Of a stretch of 64,000 bases of DNA, positions 61,965-64,000 are shown piece by piece. The translations under genes and the position numbers were made by a program. The stretch comes from Brugia malayi (taxonomy: Eukaryota > Nematoda > Chromadorea > Rhabditida > Onchocercidae), in contig NW_025062479.1 of assembly GCF_000002995.4 (NCBI RefSeq), positions 24,606,221-24,670,220 on the forward strand, written 5' to 3'. Numbering within the stretch: position 1 is the stretch's first letter; each line of letters starts with the position of its first letter. The notes below the pieces were generated by a model. It did no database searches, was not told where the DNA came from, and saw nothing but the letters and a program-made list of their open reading frames with translations.

Positions 61965-64000
61965 TAAAAAATTAGTTAATATATAATTTTTAATATTGCA
62001 TAAATCAATTTCGAATTCATATATAATGCTATATATATATATATATTTCTAAAAAATTAGTTAATATATAATTTCTAATATTTGCATAATTCAATTTCGA
62101 ATTCATATATAATGCTATATATATTTCTAAAAAATATATAACTTTTTTCTTTCAATTTAATAAATGCATATTTAATTGATTGGTGAAAAAAAGAAAATGA
62201 TCAATAACAAAAGTTGAAGAGAAGAAATTTTAATAAAAATATTTTTTTTTTTTGATAAATTCGAAATTGATTTATGCAAATATTAGAAAATATTCATTAA
62301 TTCAATGTTAGCATTTTTATTTTTTCAAAGATTTAATTAAGTTTTTTTTTTCTTTTTATTGATAATAATTTAAATAAATTTTTATTATTATTAATTTTTT
62401 TTTTTTTTGCAGTGAAATTTTATCACGAGAAAAAGAAGGATTAGCATTTGCTGCTTATAAAAATGATAAACTTATAGTAGATCTTTGGGGTGGTTATGCT
62501 GAAAGGTATTATTATTATTGCTATTATTTCATCTTTTCAACAGTATTTTATTTTAATTTAAATTTTAATTAATTTAAAAAAAATTTTCTAATTATAAATT
62601 AAATTAAAGGAATAATGAATTATAATTTGAGAAATTTAAATATAACAAAAAAAATGACTAATTTAGTTTATAGAATAAATTTAAAAAAAAAAACACTTTA
62701 AAAAAAGTCAACTCATTCATCATTTTTTTTAAAAAAAAAAGAAAAAGTTTAATTAATAAATTATTTATAACTATTAATTAGAATTACTTTGTAACATTAA
62801 TTAGAATTACTTTAATTAGAATTACTTTTCTTTTTTTTTTTTTAACATTAATTAGAATTACTTTTTTTTTTTTATTAATTAGAATTACTTTTTGTAACGA
62901 TATGTTAATTAATTTTTGATTTTTATTTAATTCAAAAGTTTTTTTTTAAAAAAAAAAATATATAATTAGCATAATATAGAGCTGCATTTCGAGAATGGGA
63001 TAATGATACAATGACAGTGACATTTTCATCATCAAAAGCTATTGGTTCTTTAATTATTGCTATTCTTGTTAGCCGTGGACAATTGCAATATGATGATAAA
63101 GTTAGTTAAATTTTTTGTTTTTAATTATAATTTCATTTTATTTAAATTTTATTAATTAATTAAATTTAAATATTTTAGATTGTAAAATATTGGCCTGAAT
63201 TTGGTGCTGAAAATAAGGAAAATATCACCGTTCAATGGATTCTTGAACATAAAGTAAATTGTTTTTTTTTTTTTTTTTTTTTTTTCTGAATTAAATTTTC
63301 TAAATAGAATTAAATTTTTTTTTTTTCAAGATTTGAAGAGGAAATAATAATTAATTATTCTAGGCTGGTTTATTTACATTTGATGAAGAATTAACAATAG
63401 AACAAGCTCGAGATCATCAATATATATCTCGTATTATTGAAAAAGTTTGTCTATTATTTATTAGTTTTATAAAATTAAAATTTACAAATAAATTTCTTCA
63501 AAAAAAAAAAAAATCAACAATTATTATCGTTTTTTTTTTTTATTGTTGTAGTTTATGTTATGTTTAAAATAATTTCGCCGTTTTTTTTTTTTTTTTTTTT
63601 TTTTTGCAACAGAAAAAAGTTTTTTAAAATTTTTGTTTCCTTTTTTTTTATCACTTAAAAATTCTTTTTTATTATATTATATAATTTTATTATTATGTAT
63701 ACATTTGTAACGAATTTAAATTAATAATTTATTTAAAAAAAAAAAAAAAATTTATCGCCTGCAGGTATTGCAATATTATATTATATCGTTTTATTATGTA
63801 TATTTGTAATGAATTTAAATTTAAATTAATAATTTATTTTTTTAAAAAAAGAAATTATCAAACGAAAGCGAAATGGCCTGCAGGTACTACAATATTATAT
63901 CGTTTTATTATGTATATTTGTAATGAATTTAAATTAATAATTCATTTAAAAAAAAAAAAAAAAAGAATTTATCTCCTGCAGATACTGCAGTATTATATGG
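61410..64000 (+). CDS. Serine beta-lactamase-like (LACT) protein, 5' part, with apparent frameshift
   Basis: Exons are 61410-61541, 62413-62505, 62980-63100, 63179-63253 and 63364-63444; the gene runs off the window. The N-terminus is a signal-anchor (MGVRRAAIAVLIGLIIGLF). Then come VEENFQQIRNIF, LAFAAYKNDKLIVDLWGGYA, and the catalytic SxxK motif in TFSSSKAIGS, followed by VQWILEHKAGL. These match the nematode LACT / LACTB-like class C beta-lactamase and esterase fold, a serine hydrolase family with unclear substrates in animals. Two problems: exon 1 reads into TGA because of six T residues at 61534-61539, where five would join it correctly to exon 2 (NIF|DEILSREKEG); and the exon 6 region is present as three partial copies near 63750-64000, only one of which (KWPAGTTILY) fits the family, without a fitting acceptor. 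It is either a damaged gene or contains assembly errors. Confidence 0.7.
61603..62130. repeat. About 85-bp tandem repeat, about 6 copies, in lactamase-like intron 1
   Basis: Units: ATATATAATGCTATATATAT, CTAAAAAATTAGTTAATATA and CATAATTCAATTTCGAATTC. The repeating YIYIALYMNSKLNYANIR-type open frame on the minus strand is a product of this repeat. Confidence 0.9.
63750..64000. repeat. Three copies of about 100-125 bp containing a lactamase exon piece
   Basis: CCTGCAGGTATTGCAATATT (63758 region), CCTGCAGGTACTACAATATT (63887 region) and CCTGCAGATACTGCAGTATT (63975 region) are followed in the first two by CGTTTTATTATGTATATTTG and TAATGAATTTAAA. The middle copy is preceded by coding-like sequence CAAACGAAAGCGAAATGG. 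Confidence 0.8.

Overview
The window looks like nuclear DNA from a nematode. It is extremely AT-rich, with poly-A/T runs and micro- and minisatellites almost everywhere. Genes are split into short exons with GT..AG borders and TTTTCAG/TTTTTAG acceptors. The gene families fit: a cuticle collagen with a furin-type processing site, SRA/SRAB-type 7TM chemoreceptors, and a 20-base exact match to the conserved nematode spliced leader SL1. I cannot place the species. No tRNA, rRNA, bacterial or viral gene was recognised. Exon models were joined by eye using frame, phase and paralogue comparison, with no transcript data.

Layout. 1-7 kb: a partial SRAB-like receptor (minus), a small secreted-protein family present as one intact gene (5725-6508) and one truncated copy (2803-2970), arranged as an imperfect inverted duplication. 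7.75-8.24 kb: first two exons of a pICln gene. 10.57-14.44 kb: a complete six-exon SRAB-like receptor (minus). 16.57-19.19 kb: a six-exon cuticle collagen. 19.7-20.2 kb: 3' exons of an RWD-like protein with an acidic tail (minus). 21.7-28.9 kb: a second module of secreted protein plus receptor, followed by a truncated receptor pseudogene. 28.9-42.2 kb: gene-poor tandem repeats plus a 400-bp element with inverted ends that carries an SL1-like sequence. 42.24-47.79 kb: a 12-exon cathepsin-B-like protease with an N-terminal membrane anchor. 48.59-56.07 kb: a complete 12-exon Na+/H+ exchanger (minus), convergent with the protease. 58.84-58.96 kb: a terminal exon of an unknown cysteine-rich protein. 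61.41-64.00 kb: the 5' part of a serine beta-lactamase-like (LACT) gene with apparent damage.

Two patterns stand out. First, small secreted-protein genes and SRAB-like receptors travel together as a same-strand module, duplicated directly and in inverted orientation, with gene-conversion and pseudogene traces. Second, many intronic tandem arrays are anchored on a splice junction: the repeated unit contains the last or first bases of the adjoining exon plus its donor or acceptor. I see this in the protease, in four places in the Na+/H+ exchanger, in the lactamase-like gene and at the 58.8 kb exon. This suggests these introns grow by local duplication across exon edges, leaving many decoy splice sites.
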